DNA of 64,000 nucleotides. Origin: Bacteroidota bacterium. Its GTDB lineage: Bacteria; Bacteroidota; Bacteroidia; UBA4408. The DNA lies in contig JADKHO010000002.1 in the NCBI GenBank assembly GCA_016721765.1, positions 186,001 to 250,000 on the forward strand, given 5' to 3'. Made by a program: the position numbers and the translations under genes. Below, in pieces: positions 1 to 8,433 of this stretch (the stretch's first letter is position 1; each line of letters begins with the position of its first letter). Below the pieces are notes generated by a model that was not told the origin of the DNA, made no database searches, and worked only from the letters and a program-made list of their open reading frames with translations.

Positions 1-1080
1 AGTAATAAACATATCTCTATCGTAAGTGCTTGCAAATAAATTATTCCCATCAGGAAACAACGACACAGTGCGTGAATTAGCATAACCATAATTAGATTCA
101 TTCCATGTTGCTCCATTAGTAATACTTCGCTGAACCCCAATACCAAAGAAACTGGATATGCTTATAAATGCAGTTCCATTGTAGCACAATCGCTGATACT
201 TCGTATTCACACTGCCGGAGAAATTAGTAAAGTTCAATCCATTATCAATTGTTAGATAAATATGTGGCTCTGTTATCACATATAAATTCCCATTCAATGC
301 GTATAAATCTTCAATAGAATTATTATTTCCAATGGCTGGCATTAAACTCCAATGTATTCCACCATCCACCGATTTATACAACTCATTGCTGTATTGATGC
401 ACTAACCATAAAGTGCTTCCGGTTGAAACCATATTTACAATTATATCCTGCTGGCTTATTCCAATCGATGCTTTCGTCCAAGTAGTTGCAGCGGCCGAAG
501 TTTTATACAATCCGGAATCTTGAAAGTTTACAAATAAATCATTCCCAATCACATGTATGTCATAAATTGCCGGATAAATAGTTCCTAGCACCGATGCTGT
601 TGGCAAGGTATCCCAATTAATACCTAAATCATCGCTATACAATAAACCATCCGAATTTGTGGCAACAAAGATCCTATTTCCAATATGCTCTAATCCGGTT
701 CCGTTCGTAAAGGAAAGTGCATTTTCAGTCCAGGTTTGTGCATGATCAGTCGATTGGTACAAGCGCTTCATAAAGGATGAAGTACCCATCATAAATATAC
801 TCTGACCAACGGTATCTATATCATCTACCGTCAAACTATGTTGATTAATCCCGTTTATGCGCTGTTCCCAAGTTTGACCATCATCAGTAGAAACAAAAAT
901 TCCACCGCCAATGGTGCCACTGATAAACATTCCCGAATTATCCACCATGACTTTTTTTGATATTCCTGCGGCAGGCCCTTTTGTTTGCAGCCATTGCGCC
1001 ATAAGATGCAGGTTGCAACTTAAAAGAATGATTAATACCAAGTTCAATTTAATGAAGTGTGGTTTGTAGATTTTTTTCAT
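1..1080 (-). CDS. secreted BNR/Asp-box repeat protein, C-terminus cut by window edge
   Basis: My translation of the minus strand gives 360 open codons from the ATG at 1080 to the window edge. The first ~30 residues form a signal peptide with a hydrophobic core (LVLIILLS) and a likely cleavage after MAQ, typical of Bacteroidota exported proteins. The body carries repeated Asp-box motifs (STDDGQTWE, STDHAQTWT, SVDGGIHWS, SDDLGINWD), the signature of BNR/sialidase-like beta-propellers. No enzymatic residues can be assigned; such propellers are often just cell-surface scaffolds. A T9SS sorting domain is expected beyond the edge but cannot be seen. The fold call is firm, the function unknown. Confidence 0.8.
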   Translation of the reverse strand, partial: MKKIYKPHFIKLNLVLIILLSCNLHLMAQWLQTKGPAAGISKKVMVDNSGMFISGTIGGGIFVSTDDGQTWEQRINGINQHSLTVDDIDTVGQSIFMMGTSSFMKRLYQSTDHAQTWTENALSFTNGTGLEHIGNRIFVATNSDGLLYSDDLGINWDTLPTASVLGTIYPAIYDIHVIGNDLFVNFQDSGLYKTSAAATTWTKASIGISQQDIIVNMVSTGSTLWLVHQYSNELYKSVDGGIHWSLMPAIGNNNSIEDLYALNGNLYVITEPHIYLTIDNGLNFTNFSGSVNTKYQRLCYNGTAFISISSFFGIGVQRSITNGATWNESNYGYANSRTVSLFPDGNNLFASTYDRDMFIT

Positions 1081-1142
1081 GTTCAAGAGATTTTAGTGAA
1101 TTGATAAGTACACAACAAATTAAGGCATACAATTTTGCTGAT

Positions 1143-1179
1143 AAAATACCCACTGCGGGGTATTTTTAACAGCGGGGTA
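1143..1179. promoter_or_regulatory. inverted repeat plus repeated GCGGGGTA, candidate operator
   Basis: An inverted repeat pairs AAAATACCC (1143-1151) with GGGTATTTT (1158-1166) around a short loop. The octamer GCGGGGTA at 1155-1162 recurs directly at 1172-1179, 17 bp on. It lies between two divergent genes, about 65 bp upstream of the minus-strand start at 1080 and 140 bp upstream of the plus-strand start at 1316. It could be an operator or a terminator-like hairpin; the sequence alone does not decide. Confidence 0.35.
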
Positions 1180-1315
1180 ATACGTACTTTTTCTCAATAG
1201 ATATCTTACATGACATAGGTAGCTGTTGATTCCATTTAAAAATTGCATTAATGGTTTATTTAAATTAATTTTCCATTTTGTTGGCTGATTTTGTTTTCAT
1301 ACCCAATACCAATTC

Positions 1316-2383
1316 ATGAAAGCTTTAAAAAGAATATGGTCGGAATTATGGTTGCCGATTTTAATAATCCTATTTATTGCCCTTTTTTATAAGCAAATTC
1401 TGGTAAGCTTTCCACAATGGCTAACCAAAATATACTATCAAAATTTTCCAAGCGAAGAGTTAAACCCCACTATTACTGGGCCTATTGGCGATACTTTTGG
1501 TGGGATGTTGGGACCTCTCATAGCCCTCTTTGCAGCCTTTTTAACGTTCCTTGCTTTTTGGGTGCAGTTTAAAGCCAATGTCGAACAAAAACGAGATTTG
1601 CAAATCGAACGCTTTGAAAATAAATATTATGAATTACTGCGCTTTCACAAAGACAATATTTCTGAAATAAAAATTGACGGAAACGAAGGCATTGTCGAAA
1701 AACGAAAAGCATTTGTATCGATGTACAATGAATTTCGATATTCCTTTTGGTGTTGCAAAGATAAATACGATGAGCTACAGGAATCTGGTCTTTTGCAAAA
1801 TCAATATACAGAAGAAGAGTTGGTAAGGCTAGCATATATCTTTTTTTTGGGTGGAGTTGGGGATAATTCCGATATGGTGAGCAAAGCAATCAATAAAATG
1901 CCGGCGCATTGTTTTGAAGATAAATTATTTTTTGCAGTACTTAATTATTTCAAACTCATCAAATCAAAATCCATTCGTCCCGCTTATATTGATGCGGATG
2001 GGAATCCTGTTATTCTGCGTTTACGTTATTTGCCCTGGGGTGGCCATCAAAGCCGTTTAGGGCATTATTACCGTCATTTATTTCAAACAGTAAAATACGT
2101 CGATAAGCAAGATGAAGATCTAATTTCTGATGCTGATAAGATAGAGTATTTAAGAATGCTGCGCGCGCAACTTTCAGATTATGAACAAGTGCTCTTATAC
2201 TACAATGCCATTTCTCACTTTGGTGAAGGTTGGCTCGAAAACAACTACTTTACAAAGTATAAAATGATTCACAACATTCCGCTACCATTAGCATCATTTG
2301 GTATTAAACCACCCGAAAAATTTAAAGTAGAAATCGCAAAAGACCCCTCCATATTTGAATGGCTTGAAAATAAAAATGCTTGA
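1316..2383 (+). CDS. putative phage abortive infection protein (putAbiC-like)
   Basis: The 355-residue protein has a first membrane segment at about residues 12-30 and a second at about 62-87 (GGMLGPLIALFAAFLTFLAF), followed at once by a charged helix with FENKYYELLRFHKDN. This arrangement of two N-terminal helices, the G-D-TFGG turn and the FE-x-K-x-YELLR-x-H block is what I know from the 'putative phage abortive infection protein' family. The rest is soluble and alpha-helical, presumably cytoplasmic. By family name it would act in phage defence by stopping infected cells, but the biochemical activity is not established. It stands alone: no toxin-antitoxin partner or restriction gene lies beside it. 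The repeat array downstream may mark a mobile neighbourhood. Confidence 0.6.
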   Translation: MKALKRIWSELWLPILIILFIALFYKQILVSFPQWLTKIYYQNFPSEELNPTITGPIGDTFGGMLGPLIALFAAFLTFLAFWVQFKANVEQKRDLQIERFENKYYELLRFHKDNISEIKIDGNEGIVEKRKAFVSMYNEFRYSFWCCKDKYDELQESGLLQNQYTEEELVRLAYIFFLGGVGDNSDMVSKAINKMPAHCFEDKLFFAVLNYFKLIKSKSIRPAYIDADGNPVILRLRYLPWGGHQSRLGHYYRHLFQTVKYVDKQDEDLISDADKIEYLRMLRAQLSDYEQVLLYYNAISHFGEGWLENNYFTKYKMIHNIPLPLASFGIKPPEKFKVEIAKDPSIFEWLENKNA

Positions 2384-2452
2384 TTAAACTAGAGCGCACA
2401 CTGCTACCCAAAAGGCAAAAACGTGTTATTTAAAAAGCTCCGAAAGAAAAAC

Positions 2453-2733
2453 ATTCGCTCGCATCTTGCGAGTGTCAGCTATTAAAAAGCCTCTGCTTCC
2501 CAAAAAATCATTCGCTCGCATCCTGCGAGTGTCAGCTATTAAAAAGCCTCTGGCTTCCCAAAAAATCATTCGCTCGCATCCTGCGAGTGTCAGCTATTAA
2601 AAAGCCTCTGGCTTCCCAAAAAATCATTCGCTCGCATCCTGCGAGTGTCAGCTATTAAAAAGCCTCTGCTGCCCAAAAAATCATTCGCTCGCATCCTGCG
2701 AGTGTTAGCTATTAAAAAGCCTCTGGCTTACAA
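2453..2733 (-). repeat. five tandem REP-like units, inverted relative to the RAYT locus
   Basis: Five units start at 2453, 2510, 2568, 2626 and 2683 (period 57-58 bp). Each holds a hairpin CTCGCA-TCC-TGCGAG, then AGCTATTAAAAAGCCTCTG. On the minus strand the unit reads GCCAGAGGCTT...AATAGCT...CTCGC with a GGA loop, the same element as at 14.0-15.4 kb and 62.05 kb. The reading frame that crosses the array is an accident of the repeat. Confidence 0.85.
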
Positions 2734-2750
2734 AAAACCAAGGACTTGGT

Positions 2751-2766
2751 GTAGTTTGCAACTACG
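2751..2766. repeat. 15-bp palindrome, copy 1 (left of SET gene)
   Basis: GTAGTT-TGC-AACTAC is a perfect 6-bp inverted repeat at 2751-2765. The 15-mer TAGTTTGCAACTACG (2752-2766) recurs exactly at 3322-3336. The two copies bracket the SET-domain gene. Confidence 0.7.
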
Positions 2767-2827
2767 CCTTTTTATATTCCATCAACGCTCACACATTTTC
2801 CAAACTCAATTCACCAAAAATGTACAA

Positions 2828-3235
2828 TTACAAAAACCCAATACACCCTTCACATCCGCAATTACATCTCAATTTTCCATCATGATGTGTTTCCCCATAA
2901 TCAGCAGTAAGCTCTTCGTATTTTTTTATTTCACGTAAGGTGTAAAATTCCACATGAGTGGTAATTATTCTTACGTAAGTATTGGGTTTACAAGAGTGAT
3001 TTATGTACTTTAATTTATCTTCATAATTGGTGGCATCCAAAGCAATATCCTCGTTTAACTCAACAATTGCAATTCTCTTGAGCTGCTTTGCCAATTTACG
3101 TGCCTTAGCGGTAGATATTATTTCACCTGTTAATTCACCTATTTTTCTGCGGGCAGGAAGCTTTGAATAAGCAAATAATCCCTTGCCATCAATTGTGCTT
3201 TTTTGTATTCTTAAATCAAATTCCGGGAGCGTCAT
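2828..3235 (-). CDS. SET-domain protein-lysine methyltransferase
   Basis: A compact 135-residue SET domain, about the whole protein. The N-terminal G-K-G-L-F-A turn (residues ~17-22) is the SET I SAM-binding motif. YINHSCKPNT carries the NHSC knot motif, and EELTADYGE gives the catalytic-tyrosine region. The C-terminus has a post-SET zinc cluster (CNCGCEGC). It would transfer methyl groups from S-adenosylmethionine to lysines of an unknown protein. Small free-standing SET proteins occur in bacteria and are often horizontally acquired, but the target is unknown. The gene stands alone, bracketed by a repeated 15-bp palindrome and beside a REP-like array. Confidence 0.85.
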   Translation of the reverse strand: MTLPEFDLRIQKSTIDGKGLFAYSKLPARRKIGELTGEIISTAKARKLAKQLKRIAIVELNEDIALDATNYEDKLKYINHSCKPNTYVRIITTHVEFYTLREIKKYEELTADYGETHHDGKLRCNCGCEGCIGFL

Positions 3236-3320
3236 TTTTAGTTTATTTTTATTTTCATAACGTTGTACAATAGTAAGTATTTGAAAAATTCATTCATCAA
3301 ATATTTTTTGCACTCTAGTC

Positions 3321-3336
3321 CTAGTTTGCAACTACG
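3321..3336. repeat. 15-bp palindrome, copy 2 (right of SET gene)
   Basis: TAGTTTGCAACTACG at 3322-3336 is identical and in the same orientation as the copy at 2752-2766. One outer base differs (C instead of G at 3321), so the arms pair over 5 bp. Confidence 0.7.
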
Positions 3337-3462
3337 ACTAATTAGTAATTCATATTCAAAATGTTTTACTCCATTCAATTGGTAATTATTTTTACATTAG
3401 TAGCCTTATACTTTCATTTTGAAGATTAGCAACTTGATCCTAAAAAAATAACAAATTGTGTA

Positions 3463-3912
3463 ATGAAATCAATATTTAATAAAGCCGACAACAACGAACT
3501 TATCGAAAGAATAAAAAAATTAAGCCCCGAAACGCAAGCATTATGGGGCAAAATGAATGTGGGTCAAATGCTCATGCATGTTTCAAACCCATTGTTGGTA
3601 ATGACTGGCGAAAAGAAAATAAAGTTTACGCTTCTTGGATTTTTGATTGGCAAAAATTTAAAAAAGAAATTCTTGAAAGAGAGAGGATTTGGTAAAAACT
3701 TGCCAACGCATGTTCAATTTAAAGTAACTGATAAAAAGCAATTTGAGGAGGAGCAAGGTAAATTAATTAAATTATTGGAAAGCTTGCAACAAAATGGCCC
3801 CGCAATCATTACCAAAAATAAACATCCTTTCTTTGGCAATATGACGCAGGAAGAATGGGCGGATATGATGTATTTACATGCCAATCATCACTTAACACAA
3901 TTCGGTGTTTAA
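3463..3912 (+). CDS. DUF1569 family protein (DinB-like fold)
   Basis: The 149-residue protein matches the DUF1569 pattern: an N-terminal helix, W-G-K-M-N-V-G-Q-M-L-M-H with a conserved histidine, a middle KNLPTH segment, and a C-terminal HANHHLTQFG histidine cluster. Members are predicted four-helix bundles related to DinB/YfiT metalloproteins, where spaced histidines bind a metal. No substrate is known. No signal peptide or membrane segment is seen, so it is cytoplasmic. It is monocistronic, between the SET gene on the other strand and the TPR-phosphatase gene 70 bp downstream. Confidence 0.7.
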   Translation: MKSIFNKADNNELIERIKKLSPETQALWGKMNVGQMLMHVSNPLLVMTGEKKIKFTLLGFLIGKNLKKKFLKERGFGKNLPTHVQFKVTDKKQFEEEQGKLIKLLESLQQNGPAIITKNKHPFFGNMTQEEWADMMYLHANHHLTQFGV

Positions 3913-3981
3913 AAATATTATTGCACTTCACATATAACACCCTACACTATTTTTCTCGCTTAGACTGCATTTATATATAAT

Positions 3982-5907
3982 ATGAACTTTTTCGATACTG
4001 AAATAAATGCCATTTCTCACATAACCGACCCGGTTAAAAGGTACGAACGTTTTTTCTCACTCATTTATATTTACATCGATGGTCAACATTCTGAAGTAGT
4101 AATTGGGCTATTGGAAAAATACATTAGGGAAGCCGAAACCGAAAATCAATCGGGTTATGAAGGTATTTTCTATTATAGTCTTAGTTACATTTATTTGAGT
4201 TTAGGAAATAAAAAATTGTTTCAAGAATGTCAGATAAAAGCCAAGGAAAAGTTTCCAAAAATTAAGAGTAAATCGGCAATCGCCATGTATCACACCTATG
4301 AATCAATTGTGTGTTGGTTTGAAGGAAGAAGAAACGATGGCTTCGACTGTATATTTAAAGCCCTTCATGAAGTAAATGATACGAACTATCATGAAGTAAA
4401 AGGATGGTGTCTATTTACCTTGGCCACCTACCAGTTCGACAGCAATCAACTAGGAGAAGCAGAAGAAAACTACAACAAAGCCCTGGAGCTCTTTAAACAA
4501 TGTAATGCAAAATACGGGTATGCCCGCACCAATAATGGTCTTGCCTCAATAAAAATAAAGCAGGAAAAACTTGTGGAAGCTGCCACCATCTTGAATGAGA
4601 TTCGCGATATTTATGTGTATTATAATAAGTTATCCGGACTGTCAAGAGCACTTACAGATTTAGGAGTAATTGAATCTAAATTAGGTCATTACCCCCAAGC
4701 ACTTGAATTGTTTGAACATGCCTATACTATGCGTATTAAAACAGCGAATTTACAAGGGCAAATAACTTCCTTATTAGAAATGGGGCAGCTCCTTATTTCG
4801 ATGAAGAGGCACGATGAAGCAGAGCAAAAATTACTCGAAGCAGCAACCATTTCCGGCAAAAACAATTTTAAAGCAAAAGCATTTAGAGCACATGAATTAT
4901 TAGCGCAGTTATATAAGGAAAAAGGAAATTTTGAAACCGCAAATGAGCACTTGGAAAAATACTTTAACTATAAAACACAAGTGCTTGCAGATGAAAGTAC
5001 TGGGCGTATTAAAGTCCTGCAAACTCAATTGCGTGCCGAAGAAGCATCAAAACGTGCAGAGTTAGAACAGCAAAACAATATCGAATTAAGGAAAGCCTAC
5101 AACATAATCGAGCTAAAAAATACTGAGATCCTACAATCTATTGATTATGCGAAACGTATTCAAAAAACAATTTTACCGAGTATCAAAACGTTAAAAAAAT
5201 ATTTTCAGGATATTTTTATCCTGTATCGCCCAAAGGATATTGTCGCAGGCGATTTTTACTGGATGCATGCCGATGAAAATAAAATCTATTTTGCGGTGTG
5301 CGATTGCACCGGTCATGGTGTACCCGGAGCTTTTGTTTCATTAGTCTGCCATCAAGCATTGAATAGGGCTGTGGTAGAGTTTGATTTAACCCATCCGGCT
5401 ACTATTTTAGACAAAGTAAACGAACTCGTAATTGATGCATTCTCAAGCAATGAGCATGAACATGAACACGAGCAGGTCAACGATGGTATGGACGCATCCC
5501 TACTCATGATTGATTATGATAATAAAACAATTGAATGGGCAGGAGCCAACAACCCGCTTTTAATTCTCGACAAATCAGGTAGCGTAGCAATGCTGACTGA
5601 AATTAAAGGGAATAAACAACCTATTGGTAGATTTCATTTAGTGCAACCCTTCACCAATCATCAAGTTCCATTAATCCCCGGAAATAATTATTACATGTTT
5701 TCTGATGGCTATTCCGATCAGTTTGGTGGCCCAGATTGGCGAAATGGAGGAAAAAAATTCTCTCAAAAGAAATTGCGTGAGCTAATTTTAGCCCAAGAAA
5801 GCACTCCCATAAAACTTCAAGAAAAAGTATTAGAAGAAACTTTCTTAAAATGGAAAGCAGATGGCGAACAAATTGATGATGTATTAGTAGCAGGGATAAA
5901 ACTCTAA
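3982..5907 (+). CDS. TPR-repeat SpoIIE-type (PP2C-like) serine phosphatase
   Basis: 641 residues. The first ~340 are tetratricopeptide repeats (for example QLGEAEENYNKALELF and HYPQALELFEHAYTMR). A coiled-coil linker (~345-385) leads to a SpoIIE/PP2C phosphatase domain (~395-641). Metal-binding motifs are visible: AGDFYW (~421), CDCTGHGVPGAF (~440), DGMDASLL (~500) and FSDGYSDQFGG (~572). Such proteins dephosphorylate serine or threonine on anti-sigma-factor antagonists or similar switch proteins; the TPRs are presumably the sensor or partner platform. No transmembrane segment or signal peptide is seen. A short His-Glu run (EHEHEHE) sits before the DG motif in a loop. The partner is not encoded nearby. 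Confidence 0.85.
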   Translation: MNFFDTEINAISHITDPVKRYERFFSLIYIYIDGQHSEVVIGLLEKYIREAETENQSGYEGIFYYSLSYIYLSLGNKKLFQECQIKAKEKFPKIKSKSAIAMYHTYESIVCWFEGRRNDGFDCIFKALHEVNDTNYHEVKGWCLFTLATYQFDSNQLGEAEENYNKALELFKQCNAKYGYARTNNGLASIKIKQEKLVEAATILNEIRDIYVYYNKLSGLSRALTDLGVIESKLGHYPQALELFEHAYTMRIKTANLQGQITSLLEMGQLLISMKRHDEAEQKLLEAATISGKNNFKAKAFRAHELLAQLYKEKGNFETANEHLEKYFNYKTQVLADESTGRIKVLQTQLRAEEASKRAELEQQNNIELRKAYNIIELKNTEILQSIDYAKRIQKTILPSIKTLKKYFQDIFILYRPKDIVAGDFYWMHADENKIYFAVCDCTGHGVPGAFVSLVCHQALNRAVVEFDLTHPATILDKVNELVIDAFSSNEHEHEHEQVNDGMDASLLMIDYDNKTIEWAGANNPLLILDKSGSVAMLTEIKGNKQPIGRFHLVQPFTNHQVPLIPGNNYYMFSDGYSDQFGGPDWRNGGKKFSQKKLRELILAQESTPIKLQEKVLEETFLKWKADGEQIDDVLVAGIKL

Positions 5908-5948
5908 AAGCAAGCAAATATCACAAAAGCCAACCTTCCAAATTAAAC

Positions 5949-5982
5949 TATCCCCCGCCGGCGAGGGCAGGGGGTGGTTAAC
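5949..5982. repeat. GC-rich 34-bp repeat, copy 1
   Basis: The segment begins TATCCCCCGCCGGCG and ends GGGGGTGGTTAAC. It differs from the copy at 6024-6057 by one base within a CCCCCGCCGGCGGGGG palindrome. Its base composition is unlike the AT-rich surroundings. Confidence 0.75.
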
Positions 5983-6023
5983 TCGCATTAGGTTCAATGC
6001 TCGCTCACAATTCATAAAAAACT

Positions 6024-6057
6024 TATCCCCCGCCGGCGGGGGCAGGGGGTGGTTAAC
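6024..6057. repeat. GC-rich 34-bp repeat, copy 2
   Basis: Direct copy of 5949-5982, 75 bp downstream, with the perfect 16-bp palindrome CCCCCGCCGGCGGGGG. It lies in the 401-bp gap before the helicase gene and could act as a transcription barrier or be an inert dispersed element. The rest of the gap (6058-6240) shows nothing I recognise. Confidence 0.75.
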
Positions 6058-6266
6058 CTCACATGATTAAAGTAGGTGTAAAATTCCTACCTAAAAGCAC
6101 TATTTCTTATTTACAAGCTGCTAACGTATTTCTAATTAAATAGCACCACCGACATGCAAATATCAAATCCGCATTAAGCCTGCATTCAAGCATTCTGTAA
6201 TGGAATAAAAACAAACGCTATTACATACATTTCCAACACACTAAATCATTGCTAAATTAATTGTCG

Positions 6267-6274
6267 TACCTTTG
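6267..6274 (+). promoter_or_regulatory. Bacteroidota-type -7 box for the helicase gene
   Basis: TACCTTTG matches the Bacteroidota -7 consensus TAnnTTTG, 35 bp before the start codon. A TTG at 6249-6251 lies 15 bp upstream, shorter than the usual spacing of about 19-20, so the -33 part is weak. Confidence 0.5.
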
Positions 6275-6308
6275 CGCAAATTTTAAAAAAGTAATATAAT
6301 AACAAGTA

Positions 6309-8150
6309 ATGAACAGATTTGAAGAATTAGGAATTGATGCAAGAGTCGTAAAAGCAATAACAGAATTAGGTTTTGAAAGTCCCACCCCCATACAGGAAGC
6401 AACCATCCCTGTATTATTAAGCGAGAAAAGAGATTTAGTTGGATTAGCGCAAACAGGAACAGGTAAAACAGCAGCCTTTGGCTTACCAATGGTCGAAAAA
6501 ATTGATTTCGACAGCAAAAACACACAGGCACTTATTATTTGCCCTACGCGTGAACTTTGTTTACAAATTACCCGCGATTTACAAAATTTTACGAAATACA
6601 TCAACGGTGCTCACATCGTAGCCATCTACGGAGGAGCTAGTTTAGAAATGCAAAGCCGCGAATTATCTCGTGGTGCGCAAATCATTGTAGCCACTCCTGG
6701 CCGAATGGTAGATATGATTAGCCGCCGAAAAGTGAGGTTAACAAACATCTCCATTGTGGTTTTGGATGAGGCCGATGAAATGCTCAACATGGGCTTTAAA
6801 GAAGATTTAGACAGTATCTTATCCGAAACGCCTGCAGAAAAGAATACCTGGTTATTTAGTGCCACCATGCAAAATGAAGTAGCACGAATCGCCAAAAACT
6901 ACATGAGCAACCCTCATGAGGTTACGGTTGGAAAGCAAAATCAAGGTGCCGAAAATATTGAGCACCGCTATTATATCGTGCATGCAAAAGATAAATATGC
7001 AGCATTAAAGCGCATTGCCGATTTTAATCCTGAAATTTTTGGTATCGTATTTTGCCGTACCCGCATCGAAACCCAACAAATTGCAGAACAGTTAATTAAG
7101 GATGGTTACAATGCCGATGCCCTTCATGGGGATTTATCACAACAACAGCGCGATCAAGTTATGGCGCGCTACCGCAGTAAAACCTTACAAATGTTGGTTG
7201 CCACCGACGTTGCTGCACGTGGAATTGATGTGAACGACGTAACTCACGTTATTAATTACAACTTACCCGACGATATCGAAAATTACACCCACCGCAGCGG
7301 AAGAACAGCGAGAGCAGGAAAATCAGGTGTTTCTATCGTTATCATCAACATGAAAGAGGTAGGAAGAATTAGAATGATTGAACGCCAAATCAGCAAAAAG
7401 TTTACACATGCCAAATTACCAACCGGTAAAGAAGTATGTGAAAAACAATTATTTTACCTGGTAAATAAAATTCAGGAAGTTGAAGTAAATGATGCCGCAA
7501 TTGAATCCTTTTTGCCTAAAATCAATGAAATGTTGATGAATTTAAGCAAAGAAGAGTTAATTAAACGCATGGTTTCTACCGAATTTAATCGATTCCTCGA
7601 TTATTATAAAAAATCAGCTGACTTAAATGTAGACGTAAAAAGTGCCGATCGCGACAGGAGGGAAGCACGCCATGATGGAGCACCAACAGGCCGTTTCTTC
7701 ATTAACTTAGGTGAAATGGATGGTTTAAATGTTATTGCACTAAGAGATTATGTGAGTCAGGTTACAACACTGGATGTTGGTAACATTGGAAGAATTGATG
7801 TAAAGGAAAAGTTTTCGTTTTTTGATGTAGAGCCAAAAGTAGCCGAAATGGTAATGGATGCTTTTAAATCACAACGCTATAAAGGAAGAAGTGTGCATTT
7901 AGAAATTTCTTCCGGAATTGGAAGTGGCGGAGGTGGCGGAAAACCGAGAGGTGACCGTGAATTTGGCGGTGGCGGCAAAAGTTTTTCTCGTCCAAGAAGC
8001 GGTGGCAGTTCAGGTAGAGACTTTGGTGGTAGCCGAGGCGGTAACAGCGATCGTGGCGAAAAACCATCTTACGGTGGAGGCTCTAAACGATCTTATTCCG
8101 ATGGAAATAAATCCGGAGGTTTCTCAGCTGGCAGAAAAAGAAAATATTAA
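6309..8150 (+). CDS. deaD: DEAD-box RNA helicase with DbpA-type RNA-binding domain
   Basis: 613 residues with the full superfamily-2 helicase set: Q motif (SPTPIQ, ~25), Walker A AQTGTGKT (47-54), PTREL, DEAD (~153), SAT (~184), the C-terminal RecA-like lobe with ARGID, and HRSGRTARAGK. Residues ~460-535 match the DbpA RNA-binding domain fold. The last ~75 residues are a Gly/Arg/Ser-rich tail (GGGGGKPRGDREFGGGGK), a generic RNA-binding extension. It would unwind structured RNA during ribosome assembly, mRNA decay or cold adaptation. It is monocistronic, with a promoter box upstream and a strong terminator downstream. Confidence 0.92.
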   Translation: MNRFEELGIDARVVKAITELGFESPTPIQEATIPVLLSEKRDLVGLAQTGTGKTAAFGLPMVEKIDFDSKNTQALIICPTRELCLQITRDLQNFTKYINGAHIVAIYGGASLEMQSRELSRGAQIIVATPGRMVDMISRRKVRLTNISIVVLDEADEMLNMGFKEDLDSILSETPAEKNTWLFSATMQNEVARIAKNYMSNPHEVTVGKQNQGAENIEHRYYIVHAKDKYAALKRIADFNPEIFGIVFCRTRIETQQIAEQLIKDGYNADALHGDLSQQQRDQVMARYRSKTLQMLVATDVAARGIDVNDVTHVINYNLPDDIENYTHRSGRTARAGKSGVSIVIINMKEVGRIRMIERQISKKFTHAKLPTGKEVCEKQLFYLVNKIQEVEVNDAAIESFLPKINEMLMNLSKEELIKRMVSTEFNRFLDYYKKSADLNVDVKSADRDRREARHDGAPTGRFFINLGEMDGLNVIALRDYVSQVTTLDVGNIGRIDVKEKFSFFDVEPKVAEMVMDAFKSQRYKGRSVHLEISSGIGSGGGGGKPRGDREFGGGGKSFSRPRSGGSSGRDFGGSRGGNSDRGEKPSYGGGSKRSYSDGNKSGGFSAGRKRKY

Positions 8151-8170
8151 TAACATTTCAAATATTTCAA

Positions 8171-8203
8171 AAAGGATATTGACCAGTTCAATATCCTTTT
8201 TTT
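8171..8203 (+). terminator. rho-independent terminator of the helicase gene
   Basis: A perfect 12-bp stem, AAAGGATATTGA (8171-8182) with TCAATATCCTTT (8188-8199), closes a 5-nt loop and runs into a T tract to 8203. It starts 20 bp after the stop codon. The rest of the gap to 8433 is AT-rich with no other feature seen. Confidence 0.9.
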
Positions 8204-8433
8204 ATTATCTGTAATTCGATCTTGGCAATCTTCTAAGAGAATTATAAGTTGGCTTGCTTGGGAAGCTGTTCAAATGGCAATTGATGAAAATTAGTCAGCA
8301 GGTTTAGAAAGCAATTCAATCCGTATTTTAACCTAACTGAGGGTAGTATTCAAAATTTACTATTTAACATAATATTAATTATAATACTAATTTATGATTT
8401 GAATAATATATGATTATCAGACACTTACTTAAT

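Noticed and set aside
2645..2938. Small ORF across the repeat array
   Set aside because: Its first half is translated REP-like repeat and its second half lies antisense to the SET gene; no domain or start signal supports it.
1316..3235. Multi-gene defence island
   Set aside because: Only one family with a defence label is present; the SET gene and repeats alone do not make a system.
7918..8214. ORF over the helicase C-terminus
   Set aside because: It is an alternate frame of the Gly-rich tail codons, which stay open in several frames; the helicase frame is the supported one.
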